A DNA stretch of 14,407 nucleotides from Acanthaster planci (lineage: Eukaryota; Echinodermata; Asteroidea; Valvatida; Acanthasteridae). The stretch covers positions 33,544-47,950 of the forward strand of contig NW_019091667.1 in NCBI RefSeq assembly GCF_001949145.1, written 5' to 3'. This document shows positions 1-6,972 of the stretch, piece after piece. The notes below the pieces were generated by a model, which saw nothing but the letters and a program-made list of their open reading frames with translations, ran no database searches and was not told the origin of the DNA. The translations under genes were made by a program, and so were the position numbers. Each line of letters starts with the position of its first letter. Position 1 is the first letter of the stretch.

Positions 1-83
1 TTCGAAGGCAAAAAAGTTCTTTTAACCCAAAAAATAATAGTTAAGTATTTCTTAGTCTAAATACTATTAGACAAACAACAAAC
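1..83 (+). promoter_or_regulatory. Leader upstream of the plus-strand virus-like gene
   Basis: AT-rich, non-coding in the frame of the following gene, which has a TAA at 42-44. An imperfect hairpin lies at about 34-69 (TAATAG against CTATTA, TATTT against AAATA). The stretch GAAGGCAAAAAAG at 4-16 resembles the AGGCAAAAAAATTA flank of the two palindromes at 993 and 4734, so another gene's 3' end may lie just left of the window. No clear TATA box is visible. The window cuts the element here. Confidence 0.3.
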
Positions 84-966
84 GTGGGTTATATAAGACG
101 TGTCTTAGGCTTACAAGACAACGTTTCTGTCAAAACAAAACAGCAGGCGCAAGAAGTGGCTCGTAAACTCACGGAACTTCATCCCGAGAGCATAGAATTA
201 GTAGAAATGCCCCAAGAAGAAGATCTAGCGAGCGACATTGTAGAAGACCTCACACATGACGTAGATGTTCAAACCGAAGGGTTAAATTACAGAGAACTCA
301 TCGCTTTAGATAAATCGTTACAAACAGTAAAAGGAGAATTAATTTTAAATCAAGGTAAATTAGATCAGTTAGACGCAGATATTCAACAAGTCAAAGCCGA
401 GTTAGAAGAAGTGACATCTGAAGGAGAACGTACAGAACTTCAACGGCAATTAGACGACTTACGAGTCAAAAGACGGGGTAGATTAGAAGTCATCGGTAGA
501 AATACTGATCAATTGAGGAGCCAAATTAATCGCATCAAGGAAACCATTGAAAAGATCATGAATTCGGATTTGACATTACGTGATAAGATTCAAACGATAT
601 TTTCGAGAGCAAGGCGTAACGATCGTAATTTTTTTAACGGCTTTCAGTTTAGCGGTAAGTACCACTGTAAGTAACATCGTAGCCAGCGTTAGAGCTTCAG
701 GAACGTCTAGCATCACGCCAGAGCCGACACCCGAACCTGAACCAAAGGGTGTAACCGATTGGATCAAAAGGCAATTGCGAAATTTAGCAAACGTATTGAA
801 GAAACTCGGGTTGAAAGCTTTAGGCGCTTTGCCTGGAATCATAGGTAGCGTTTCGAGCTGGCTGTTCAATGTGGCGAGTAAGGCGGTCGGATGGATAGCG
901 GATCACCTGTGGACCTTGTTTGTAGGTGTGGGTGTTTTGATTTTGACCTACGTGCAAAAGATGTAA
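84..966 (+). pseudogene. Coiled-coil protein with C-terminal membrane segments, one frameshift
   Basis: This reads as one gene in two overlapping frames. Frame A (84-674) starts at GTG, perhaps a mutated ATG, because no ATG lies between the upstream stop at 42-44 and this point. It gives an acidic N-terminus and a heptad-rich coiled coil at about residues 70-160. Frame B (open from 580, stop 964-966) continues with a hydrophobic segment of about 22 residues, a Pro/Glu linker, an amphipathic Gly/Ala-rich stretch and a final transmembrane-type helix before a QKM end. The frames join sensibly across a T4 run at 600-603, so one extra T explains the break. I recall similar coiled-coil/membrane proteins among uncharacterised invertebrate transposon or virus proteins but cannot verify that here. 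It faces the other genes, and a palindrome follows 27 bases after the stop. A programmed frameshift is possible but less likely than decay. Confidence 0.6.
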
Positions 967-992
967 ACGGATTTAAAACAGGCAAAAAAATT

Positions 993-1022
993 AAACCTCA
1001 CCTCAAATTTGAGGTGAGGTTT
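993..1022. terminator. 30-bp perfect palindrome between convergent genes
   Basis: The arms at 993-1007 (AAACCTCACCTCAAA) and 1008-1022 are perfect reverse complements with no loop. A T run follows on the plus strand, and on the minus strand the palindrome is followed by TTAATTTTTTTGCCT. It lies 27 bases after the stop of the plus-strand gene and about 110 bases beyond the stop of the minus-strand gene, so it can serve both as an RNA 3'-end signal. The left flank (979-1000) is almost identical to that of the palindrome at 4734. Inference: an element-encoded termination or 3'-processing hairpin. Confidence 0.6.
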
Positions 1023-1132
1023 TTTTACGCCTTAAATCAAACCCTTTAAGTTAATACTTTATACAACATAAAACCGATTACACCCACGGATGGCTCCAAC
1101 GGTTAAAGACATTTTTTCTTCGTTGTGTGCAT

Positions 1133-2241
1133 CTAAAGGCGTTCTGAAACGGGACTTAAAATTGGCTTTAAAATTCGCTTTAAATTTGGATTTGGTAAAA
1201 TTATTGGTTCTTTTTTACTCACTTCGGTCGCTTCCTCTTCAACCTCTGGTCCCAAATTTAAACTTGGTACGTAACCAGTCCTCATATCCTCAGTCGCGAT
1301 TTGTAAATTATTGTTATAACCGTCAAAGTGCCAATGCCTAAGTCCATGTCCGAAGGCACCAAATATAACCCCGGGGTAACAACAAATTTTAAAGTCGTTT
1401 TTACGCAGAAGTGCCAATGCCTAAGTCCATGTCCGAAGGCACCAAATATAACCCCGGGGCAACAACAAATGTTAAAGGCGTTTTTGCGTCTTGCAACGAA
1501 TCTTGAAATTGGTCAATCGACTGTTTGAGATCGGGGTCCGAATTAATTAAAGATTCCAAGATCGTAATAAATTGCCGTTGCGCGTCTAATCCGGTGCAAT
1601 TGGCTAAAACGTTAGTCTTTGTCTATGCTTGTGCACCGAGTAACGCGTAGACATAAGCCCTAATGGACTCGTTTACCTTGGTGATTCCCACGGGTGTAAG
1701 TTTGCTCTTTTTAGGAAGAAATCCCACCAGGCCAAAGTGACCAGGTCCGACTGTGAAATCCAATTGACCGTGTAAGTACTCGCGTGACCCGAGCCTTTAG
1801 GTGGTTTAGCCCAGCCAAAGCCCATGTAAGTAGACCCCACGTATTTACCGTTGGTCACGTGCAAGTCGTGTGCGTCGTAGTTTTTACCTGGGACAGGTAC
1901 GTAACTGTTGTCGTAATAATAGGCAATTCTTAATCCGTTCGACAATGTATCACGATTTTGTTTATACGATTTATTGGGATCGACTCCGTATAAAAGACAC
2001 GTGTTGGTAAACTTCCGATGGTCATAATTATTGTGTAACGCGTCAAATATGTCGTCGCTAGGAATGGGCATCATGCAGTCGTAAAATATTTTTCGTACAG
2101 TGTAATATACGTGAAAATTGAATAAAGCTGCTTCATCCCTGGTGACTTTCGGTAATTTATACGCGTTAAATTTGGAAACTCGGCTGAAAACCAGTTGTCT
2201 TTGTTGACTACGATCGATAAATGACTAAAGTTAGCTCCCAT
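1133..2241 (-). pseudogene. Broken virus-like gene, N-terminal myristoylation-type motif
   Basis: Coding potential runs from an ATG at 2241 to a stop at 1133-1135, but in several frames. The first residues, MGANFS, fit an N-myristoylation signal (Gly2, Ser6). Damage seen: a one-base slip near 2213-2222; a slip near 1714-1722, after which the longest open part (2074-1673) runs out of frame to a stop; an in-frame TAG at 1623-1625; an 83-bp tandem duplication (1326-1491), not a multiple of three; and a further shift near 1320. The open part is rich in Tyr, Asn and Pro with a WWDFF motif. The last part is acidic, then Lys/Pro-rich. I do not recognise the family. Size (about 350 codons), position and lack of enzyme motifs suggest a structural or membrane-associated virion protein, but this is a guess. 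An AT-rich stretch (CATATAAATTAA) precedes the ATG. Confidence 0.5.
1326..1491. repeat. 83-bp tandem duplication, two copies
   Basis: Copy 1 (1326-1408) and copy 2 (1409-1491) are head to tail. The first 51 bases are identical and about 7 differences follow in the rest. Because 83 is not divisible by three, the duplication shifts the minus-strand reading frame and brings in a stop at the junction. The differences between copies suggest the duplication is not very recent. Confidence 0.9.
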
Positions 2242-2260
2242 TTAATTTATATGTCTATTT

Positions 2261-3003
2261 TTATTTTAAAGGAGGTGCCGTCGGTTGGGTCGCTTGATAA
2301 GCGGGTGGTAGATCTTGATATCGGACCAACTTTGTAAAACTTACTCGCCAAGTTTTTTCATACGATCTCTCTTTAAAACAGCTGCCAGTTCGTTGGCTAG
2401 CATGTCCACTCTTTCATTGACTTGACATTCGATTTCCCCTTTACTCGTCGACTTGGTTTCTTGTAATTTTGTAGACGTACTCGATCTGATCTTTTCTTTC
2501 ATTTCGTTAAACTTTTTCAACTCGGATAAAATCAGTAAAAATTCCTCCTGCGATATGTCACCATCTTCAATCGCGTGAGATACGTATTCTTCGATCGTGT
2601 TTAATTTAGCGTCTGCCAACATTCGAATTTGGTCGTGCTTTTTAGTTTTATGGGCCAGCTGGCGACTGGCGTGTTTTAATATCGCGTAAGCACCAAACGT
2701 ACCGATAGCGATGCCTTCCATCACAAGTCCAACGGGTCCGGTAACGACGCCCAAAATGGCAGGCATTCTGACGGCTGCCGAGGTCATGCCCAGTGCTTCT
2801 ACGCTGTACTCTACGTAACCGAGTGCGGTGAGTACCCGTTTGATCTTTTTGTAGGTAGTTTCCCGCGCGTTACGTTCTCTTTGAATCTGGGATTTAATTT
2901 CTTCGATCTTTCGAAGGCGGTAAATTTTAGTCTCTGCTTGTTCGGCCAAGTTTGAAGTCAAATCGGAGTGTTTACTTAAATCCGGGTATACGTTAGTCGT
3001 CAT
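2261..3003 (-). CDS. Helical protein with hydrophobic core; shifted tail has PPAY and PTAP
   Basis: The main frame (3003-2341, 220 residues) starts at the ATG at 3001-3003. This start is preferred over an upstream extension because a promoter-like block ends one base before it. The layout is: charged helices at about 20-56; a Gly/Ala-rich hydrophobic stretch at 57-110 able to cross or lie on a membrane; a Lys/His-rich linker; then an acidic helical part at 126-172 and a helical C-terminus. DGDISQEEF at 148-156 looks like half an EF-hand but lacks the first ligands. After a T6 run on the plus strand at 2353-2358 a second frame stays open to a TAA at 2261-2263 and encodes PPAY (2297-2308) and PTAP (2273-2284). 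I infer that a one-base slip cut off this tail. The family is not recognised. Adenovirus pVI similarly pairs a membrane-active region with a PPxY motif, but I claim no homology. Confidence 0.6.
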
Positions 3004-3004
3004 C

Positions 3005-3033
3005 TTTTTATTATATACACGTTTTAAAAAGTC
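3005..3033 (-). promoter_or_regulatory. Promoter-like block before the PPAY/PTAP gene
   Basis: Read on the minus strand, this block has GACTTTTTAAAACGTG followed by TATATAATAAAAA, ending one base before the ATG at 3003. The same arrangement (GATTTTTCAAAACGT then ATATAATAAAA) precedes the ATG at 4138. Two separate genes sharing about 25 bases directly before their starts, with a TATA-type core, supports a common element-encoded promoter. The start-proximal position implies very short leaders. Confidence 0.55.
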
Positions 3034-3085
3034 TAACTCGATTAAAATTTTGCAGGTAATATTCAAGAGCTTACCTCAATCGTTT

Positions 3086-4138
3086 TTAACAGAAAAAGTC
3101 AATACACTGATATTTCTGTGTATTACCACTGGTGTTGAGGTGCAAGGCTCGGTAGCAATCACGTATAGCAAGTCTAAAGACTAAAGACTGCCCGTTGTAA
3201 AAGTTGTCAAATGAATTTAATTGTTTGCAATGAATAAACGCAAGTTTCAAGGGGTTTAAATCGTACTTGCCTTCATAAATAACGTTGGGTAAAAGTTTTA
3301 TTTTGGGTAAGTTCAATAGCTTAGACGCTTCTTTATTTAGTCGCAACTTGAGATTGGGGTACGTAATAACCAAAGTCACCCTTTTAGATTCTGAGTGAAC
3401 CTTAAAAGAAATGCCTGGAATCGAGTTTAACAAGAAGTGAAACCAGTCCATGTTATAATAACCGGGAGATACCACGATGCTTCTTCTTTGACCCTCGGGT
3501 AATGGTTGAGATGAGCTTTGAGAATGAAGTCTATCGTATATAGGTTCTGTTAGTTGTCAAAAAAAGTCTTTTAGTTAATTCTCTTCTGGGTCTCGTGGGT
3601 TGTACGGGGGAGTTTGTTGTAAGTCGAGTTGGGGGATTCCCTTCATAAATTTCATCCAAGGCTCGTCTTTGCCCCTTGAGCAGTGAAGCTGATTTGACTT
3701 TTTTATCTTCAATATCATAAGCTAAATGAGCTCGCGTTTGTAATGGTTGTCTTTGGTTTAACTGCTCTTCTAAAGTCGCAATTTCTTGGTTTAGCTGCTC
3801 AATTTCCTCAGCGATGATGCTGATTTCTTCTGCTAAAGTGCCTTTTTTACTTGCTTGGATTAATCTGGTTTTAGCTATTTTTACTAATTCTGAATTGGGA
3901 GATACTTCCATTCTTTCCTCTGGAGGTATTCCAGGCGGTCGTTCGCCACGGACCCCTGCAGTTCTAGCGTCCAAGTTTGTATCCCACTCAATTTCAGTCG
4001 CGTTTGTTATGTTAAAATATCCAGCTTCAAACTGAATATTCTTTACTCGGACAACTTTGTCGCCTTTGGTGTTTTTAATGACATCTTTCAATTTAACATC
4101 TGCTCGCTCTCAGTTAAGTAAATCGTGTGAGTCTCCAT
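3086..4138 (-). pseudogene. Coiled-coil virus-like protein with beta-rich C-terminal half, frameshifted
   Basis: An ATG at 4138 sits right after a promoter-like block but hits a stop within about 17 codons. A frameshift near 4108-4112 leads into the main open part (4091-3531), which has no ATG of its own. That part contains a PPGIPPEERMEVSP segment, a strong coiled coil over about residues 70-115 (EIEQLNQEIATLEEQLNQRQ) and an Arg/Pro-rich end. A third part (3475-3086) also lacks an ATG. Its frame is open upstream to about 3545, so it is probably the C-terminal half displaced by a slip in the A7 run near 3560. It is beta-rich and includes FIHCKQLNSFDNFYNG followed by VFRL. This faintly resembles a conserved block (hydrophobic, YC/HC, then LLR) of capsid-associated proteins in Polinton-like elements as I remember them; a structural role is plausible but unproven. 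Alternatively these are two adjacent genes. Confidence 0.5.
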
Positions 4139-4695
4139 TTTATTATATACGTTTTGAAAAATCTTGTTTGGTCAATCTGTACGTTTTGAAAAATCTTGTT
4201 TAGCAATCTATACGTTTTTGGAAACCTTGTTTGGCGAGGTTTAATTTGTTTAATTAAGGCGTTTTCCCAGTGCTTATCTGAAACTTGAAATAGATCTTTT
4301 ACAGCTTCTGTAGGTTCTTTTGTCACGTCTTGATAACATACCGCTATTAAAGCCTTCAACGGTTTACCTCTAGAGATTTTGCCGTTTAGAACTTGGTTTA
4401 ACTTATATTCTATTTCACCCGCTTCACCATTCTCCAATTGAACGTTGAACTCTTTTAAAGTTTTTCTCAATTTTGGTGGTGGAGGTTTTTTCCAAATGTT
4501 ATGCTTGTAATATCTATCTCCCATGTCTACAGGGGTGTATGAGGAAACCCACCCAAAAATTAGACCGCAATGTTTACACGCATATCTGTCGTCTATTTCT
4601 ACAACGTAATGATCACACGTGTTTTCGGGTCTTGGAGGGGAAGTGGGCCATTTGGGAAACGAGCCGGTTAAATGATAAATCTCTACGTCCGTCAT
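4114..4695 (-). CDS. Zinc-ribbon, TFIIB-like (VLTF3-like) transcription factor candidate
   Basis: The 193-residue frame is intact, with the ATG at 4693-4695 preceded by TATTAATAAAAA. A zinc-ribbon-type site lies near the N-terminus: C27-x-H29, then C40-x2-C43 followed by GL. After a Pro/Lys-rich linker, residues about 105-151 resemble a cyclin-fold helix pair of TFIIB: LKALIAVCYQ, a turn with TKEPTE, then LFQVSDKHWENALIKQI. Zinc ribbon plus cyclin fold is typical of TFIIB and of some viral late transcription factors. This supports, without proving, a role in reading the element's own promoters. The last 35-40 residues are coded by the tandem repeat at 4148-4239 and may not belong to the original protein. 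The 3' end overlaps the start of the next gene by about 25 bases. This is the only minus-strand gene in the block apparently without a break. Confidence 0.55.
   Translation of the reverse strand: MTDVEIYHLTGSFPKWPTSPPRPENTCDHYVVEIDDRYACKHCGLIFGWVSSYTPVDMGDRYYKHNIWKKPPPPKLRKTLKEFNVQLENGEAGEIEYKLNQVLNGKISRGKPLKALIAVCYQDVTKEPTEAVKDLFQVSDKHWENALIKQIKPRQTRFPKTYRLLNKIFQNVQIDQTRFFKTYIIKWRLTRFT
4139..4163 (-). promoter_or_regulatory. Promoter-like block before the ATG at 4138
   Basis: On the minus strand it reads GATTTTTCAAAACGT then ATATAATAAAA, directly abutting the ATG. It matches the block at 3005-3033 apart from a two-base insertion and two or three changes. Its upstream half is the last unit of the tandem repeat 4148-4239. 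Confidence 0.55.
4148..4239. repeat. Three tandem 29-32-bp units carrying the promoter half-site
   Basis: The units are 4148-4179, 4180-4210 and 4211-4239. Each begins TACGTTTT(G) on the plus strand and contains TCTTGTTT or CCTTGTTT. On the minus strand each ends AAAACGTA, the upstream half of the promoter-like block, and only the unit nearest the ATG continues into TATAATAAAA. The units lie in the 3' end of the zinc-ribbon gene and so code part of its tail. They may be repeated regulator sites or simple slippage. Confidence 0.75.
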
Positions 4696-4733
4696 TTTTT
4701 ATTAATAGTCCATTTATTTAAGGCAAAAAAATT

Positions 4734-4765
4734 AACCTCAGTTATTCCGAGGAATAACTGAGGTT
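4734..4765 (-). terminator. 15-bp perfect hairpin with 2-base loop
   Basis: The arms are AACCTCAGTTATTCC (4734-4748) and its exact reverse complement (4751-4765), with GA in the loop on the plus strand. It lies 44 bases past the stop of the minus-strand gene ending at 4809 and before the start of the next gene at 4695. Read on the minus strand it is followed by AATTTTTTTGCCT. The flank AGGCAAAAAAATTA plus ACCTCA is shared with the palindrome at 993. Inference: an RNA 3'-end or termination signal. Confidence 0.6.
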
Positions 4766-4808
4766 CAATTGATTTTTTCTAAGTTAATCATAAGTTAAAT
4801 ATTCAAAT

Positions 4809-5626
4809 TTAATCGACTTTTAATTTCACGGGAGATTCAGATACAGATTCAGGTTCAAATCCATATCCACTAAATGCTCGCAACACCGACTTATTTGAAA
4901 TTAGCCCGTCGTTTCTAATTTTTAATATTGCCGCTGTCACTCTATATTGAACGCTGGCGCCGCACGACAGTGAACCATGGGTACCATAGTATACGTCTTT
5001 TGGACAAATGAATGATTGTGAATCGTATCTCTTATTGATAAATTTATCGATATTTGACGAGTCAATGGGTCTTTTTCGGTGATCAAATAGAGAGGCATAG
5101 GGATCTATTTTAACGTACATTTGGTTTTTAGCCGTATAAGGTGGTTTAACTACACATTCGATCTTGTTCAATTCATCGATATCGCAACTGGCTTTGTAGG
5201 CATTTACGGTGTTAGACGGGAGATTAAACTCTTGAGATTCGATGAATTTACAACGGCCAAATTTATGTGATCGAGTATGTTTGTCGTAGGTTGTTGTATT
5301 TGATAGCAAATTTGACGGCCTTTGATGTTTTCGGGGGTTTTATCTCGAGTGCCATATTTGTAAAGCGGGTTTATAATGTAACAGGGTTCTATCATCATCA
5401 TCAACAGGCGTTTATTTTGGCCGGTGTGATGGTAAAAATTGGGCGAGCTGCATCGACTCACGTGGGTGCCTTTTTTAATCACAGGTTTTGAAATAATTAA
5501 TTTACTCGGGTTAAAGGGACCGTAGGTGACATTGGGGTCGCAGTTGTCGGCAGTGAGACACTCGTGGTCATCTGAAACGATATATACGTGAGTTGACATG
5601 GTTCTGATTTTCCCGGCTTTAGCCAA
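4809..5626 (-). pseudogene. Unrecognised virus-like protein, one frameshift
   Basis: Two open parts overlap at 5204-5309. The upstream part is open from 5626 and its best ATG is at 5599 (MSTHVYIV). It is rich in Cys, Pro, Asn and Tyr and includes a run of three Met before IEPCYIINPLYKYGTRD. The downstream part continues from about 5280 to the stop at 4809 and holds LSCGASVQYRV and a Ser/Glu/Pro-rich end. A one-base slip at about 5270-5300 explains the split; joined, the gene would be about 265 codons. A stop (TGA) lies just upstream of 5626 and the preceding gene ends at 5641, so the two genes almost touch. No enzyme motif was seen and the cysteines do not form a clear zinc site. A structural role is possible by context only. 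The hairpin at 4734 follows. Confidence 0.5.
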
Positions 5627-5640
5627 AGATTTTTCTCATT

Positions 5641-6172
5641 TTATTCGGCCGCGTCTATAAACTCAGGTGGGATTTCTACTTTAATTAAATGTTCAACGTC
5701 AACGTCGTATTCAATAATTAGTCCAATTTTGTATAAATCCGTGTCAAGTTTAGTCGCCAAATCGGGCAGTGGCTCATTTTCTCGCGCATGCCTCAGCTTT
5801 TTATGCTCACCGTTTACGAGCACCACGTGATCCATTCCTTCCAACTCGACACAATTTACACAGCAGGTGCAATATGTACAACCAAAACATTCGATACAAT
5901 TGCCGCACTCTTAACAGTCCTCGCAACTGTCCAAGGCATTTGAATTTTGGCAGTCGTATGAATTAAAACAAGCCACGCAATTTACACATCTACCGCAATC
6001 GTCGCAAGTGAAGTAGTCATTTCATCTTGTGCAGTCGTTACATTCGTGACAATCTTTACAATTGGTACATTTGCATAAACGGTTGGAATTTAAAAAAACG
6101 AAAGCAATCGCATGAATCTATCAAGTCAATTGAATTTCTTGTGTCTTTGCAAAAATAACAATTCACGTTCAT
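5641..6172 (-). pseudogene. Cysteine-repeat (C-x-x) protein, broken by two stops and a frameshift
   Basis: The ATG at 6170-6172 starts an N-terminal piece with CYFC and CDC. The frame then slips, most likely at the A7 run at 6092-6098 on the plus strand, into a frame with a striking period-3 cysteine run: CKCTNCKDCHECNDC, then further CxxC pairs, CIECFGC and CTYCTCC. Over about 70 codons there are more than 20 cysteines. Two stops interrupt it: TGA at 6022-6024 and TAA at 5911-5913. The last 67 codons are open and not Cys-rich: an acidic domain ending in FIDAAE. Runs of C-x-x repeats could bind metals or stack as a disulfide-linked solenoid; I do not know the family or function. The gene would be about 177 codons. 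A TATA-like stretch precedes it at 6181-6191. Confidence 0.6.
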
Positions 6173-6180
6173 GGTATGGT

Positions 6181-6191
6181 CTATTATATCC
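6181..6191 (-). promoter_or_regulatory. TATA-like stretch before the Cys-repeat gene
   Basis: GGATATAATAG on the minus strand lies 8 bases upstream of the ATG at 6172. It shares the ATATAATA core with the blocks at 3005 and 4139 but not their AAAACGT half, so it is a weaker case. Confidence 0.35.
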
Positions 6192-6968
6192 TTTAGATTT
6201 ATTTTTCTCTTTTTTTATAATGGGCAAGTCGAGACTTGTAGCGACCGCAAAAACGAGGGGAAGTCCCTTTTTTGTTTGAGAGTCACGCGGTCAAAAGGTC
6301 TAGGTTGTTGTGCGATCTGTGCAGGTCTTGAGTTGTTTACAGAAAAGTGCGCCGGGGTCAAAAGGTCAAGGTGACTGAAGTGGGAAACCTTGGCGCAGGT
6401 GGGTGAAAGGGGGTGAAAGGGGAGGTGGTCCAGAACTGTCCTATCCCTACTACTAGGCCAGACTGGACACCAGACAGTCCTTCACTTGTTTGCAAGTGTC
6501 CAGTAAATAAAGATAGGAATTTTTAAAGAAAAAATGATAAATATCCCGGTCCAGCATCATCAACATTGATAACTGTCCCGGCAGGAAGTGGTTAACCTCG
6601 TCAGCATAGCAGGTTTCATAACAGTCGTAATGATCTCTTTGAAGTGTTTAATTTGTTCATAAATTTTTTATTGATTAAAGATATATAAATATAGATCAGG
6701 AACACAGTTGGAGTATGCACAGGCAGTGATAGCACACAGTAAGTAGGAATCATGCACAAATTGTGCTGCTGATCGGCCTTTCATTTCTCACCTGTAACCA
6801 AAAACATAATAAACAAGACTGAATTTGTAATTAGCAGTGATGACTCGAATTTTAGAGCAGAGAACAGATACTACTAGCTAGACTGTGTCGACTTTTCAAA
6901 ATTCTCCAAGTGAGTCGCCTATTTCATAAGTTTTTGGGGTAAACGAGATGTTCTCTCTTTGAACTTGC
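6192..6968. other. Non-coding junction between virus-like block and transposon
   Basis: No supported gene. It holds a 12-base direct repeat GGTCAAAAGGTC at 6289-6300 and 6356-6367, a G-rich stretch near 6395-6430, and a hairpin at 6462-6504 (ACTGGACAC against GTGTCCAGT, with a nested CACTTG/CAAGTG). After about 6510 it turns AT-rich. The right edge of the virus-like block probably lies in this stretch, but I found no inverted repeat or target duplication that marks it. Confidence 0.4.
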
Positions 6969-6972
6969 TTAA

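Noticed and set aside
576-869. Minus-strand 97-codon frame
   Set aside because: Shadow of the plus-strand coiled-coil/membrane gene.
1090-1528. Plus-strand frames of 83 and 66 codons
   Set aside because: Antisense shadows of the broken minus-strand gene and its 83-bp duplication.
2521-2620. EF-hand-like DGDISQEEF in the hydrophobic-core protein
   Set aside because: The first calcium ligands are missing and there is no second hand; probably part of an acidic helix.
6215-6450. Minus-strand open stretch upstream of the Cys-repeat gene, Pro/Arg/Ser-rich
   Set aside because: No ATG, no motif and biased composition; a chance open frame is the simpler reading.
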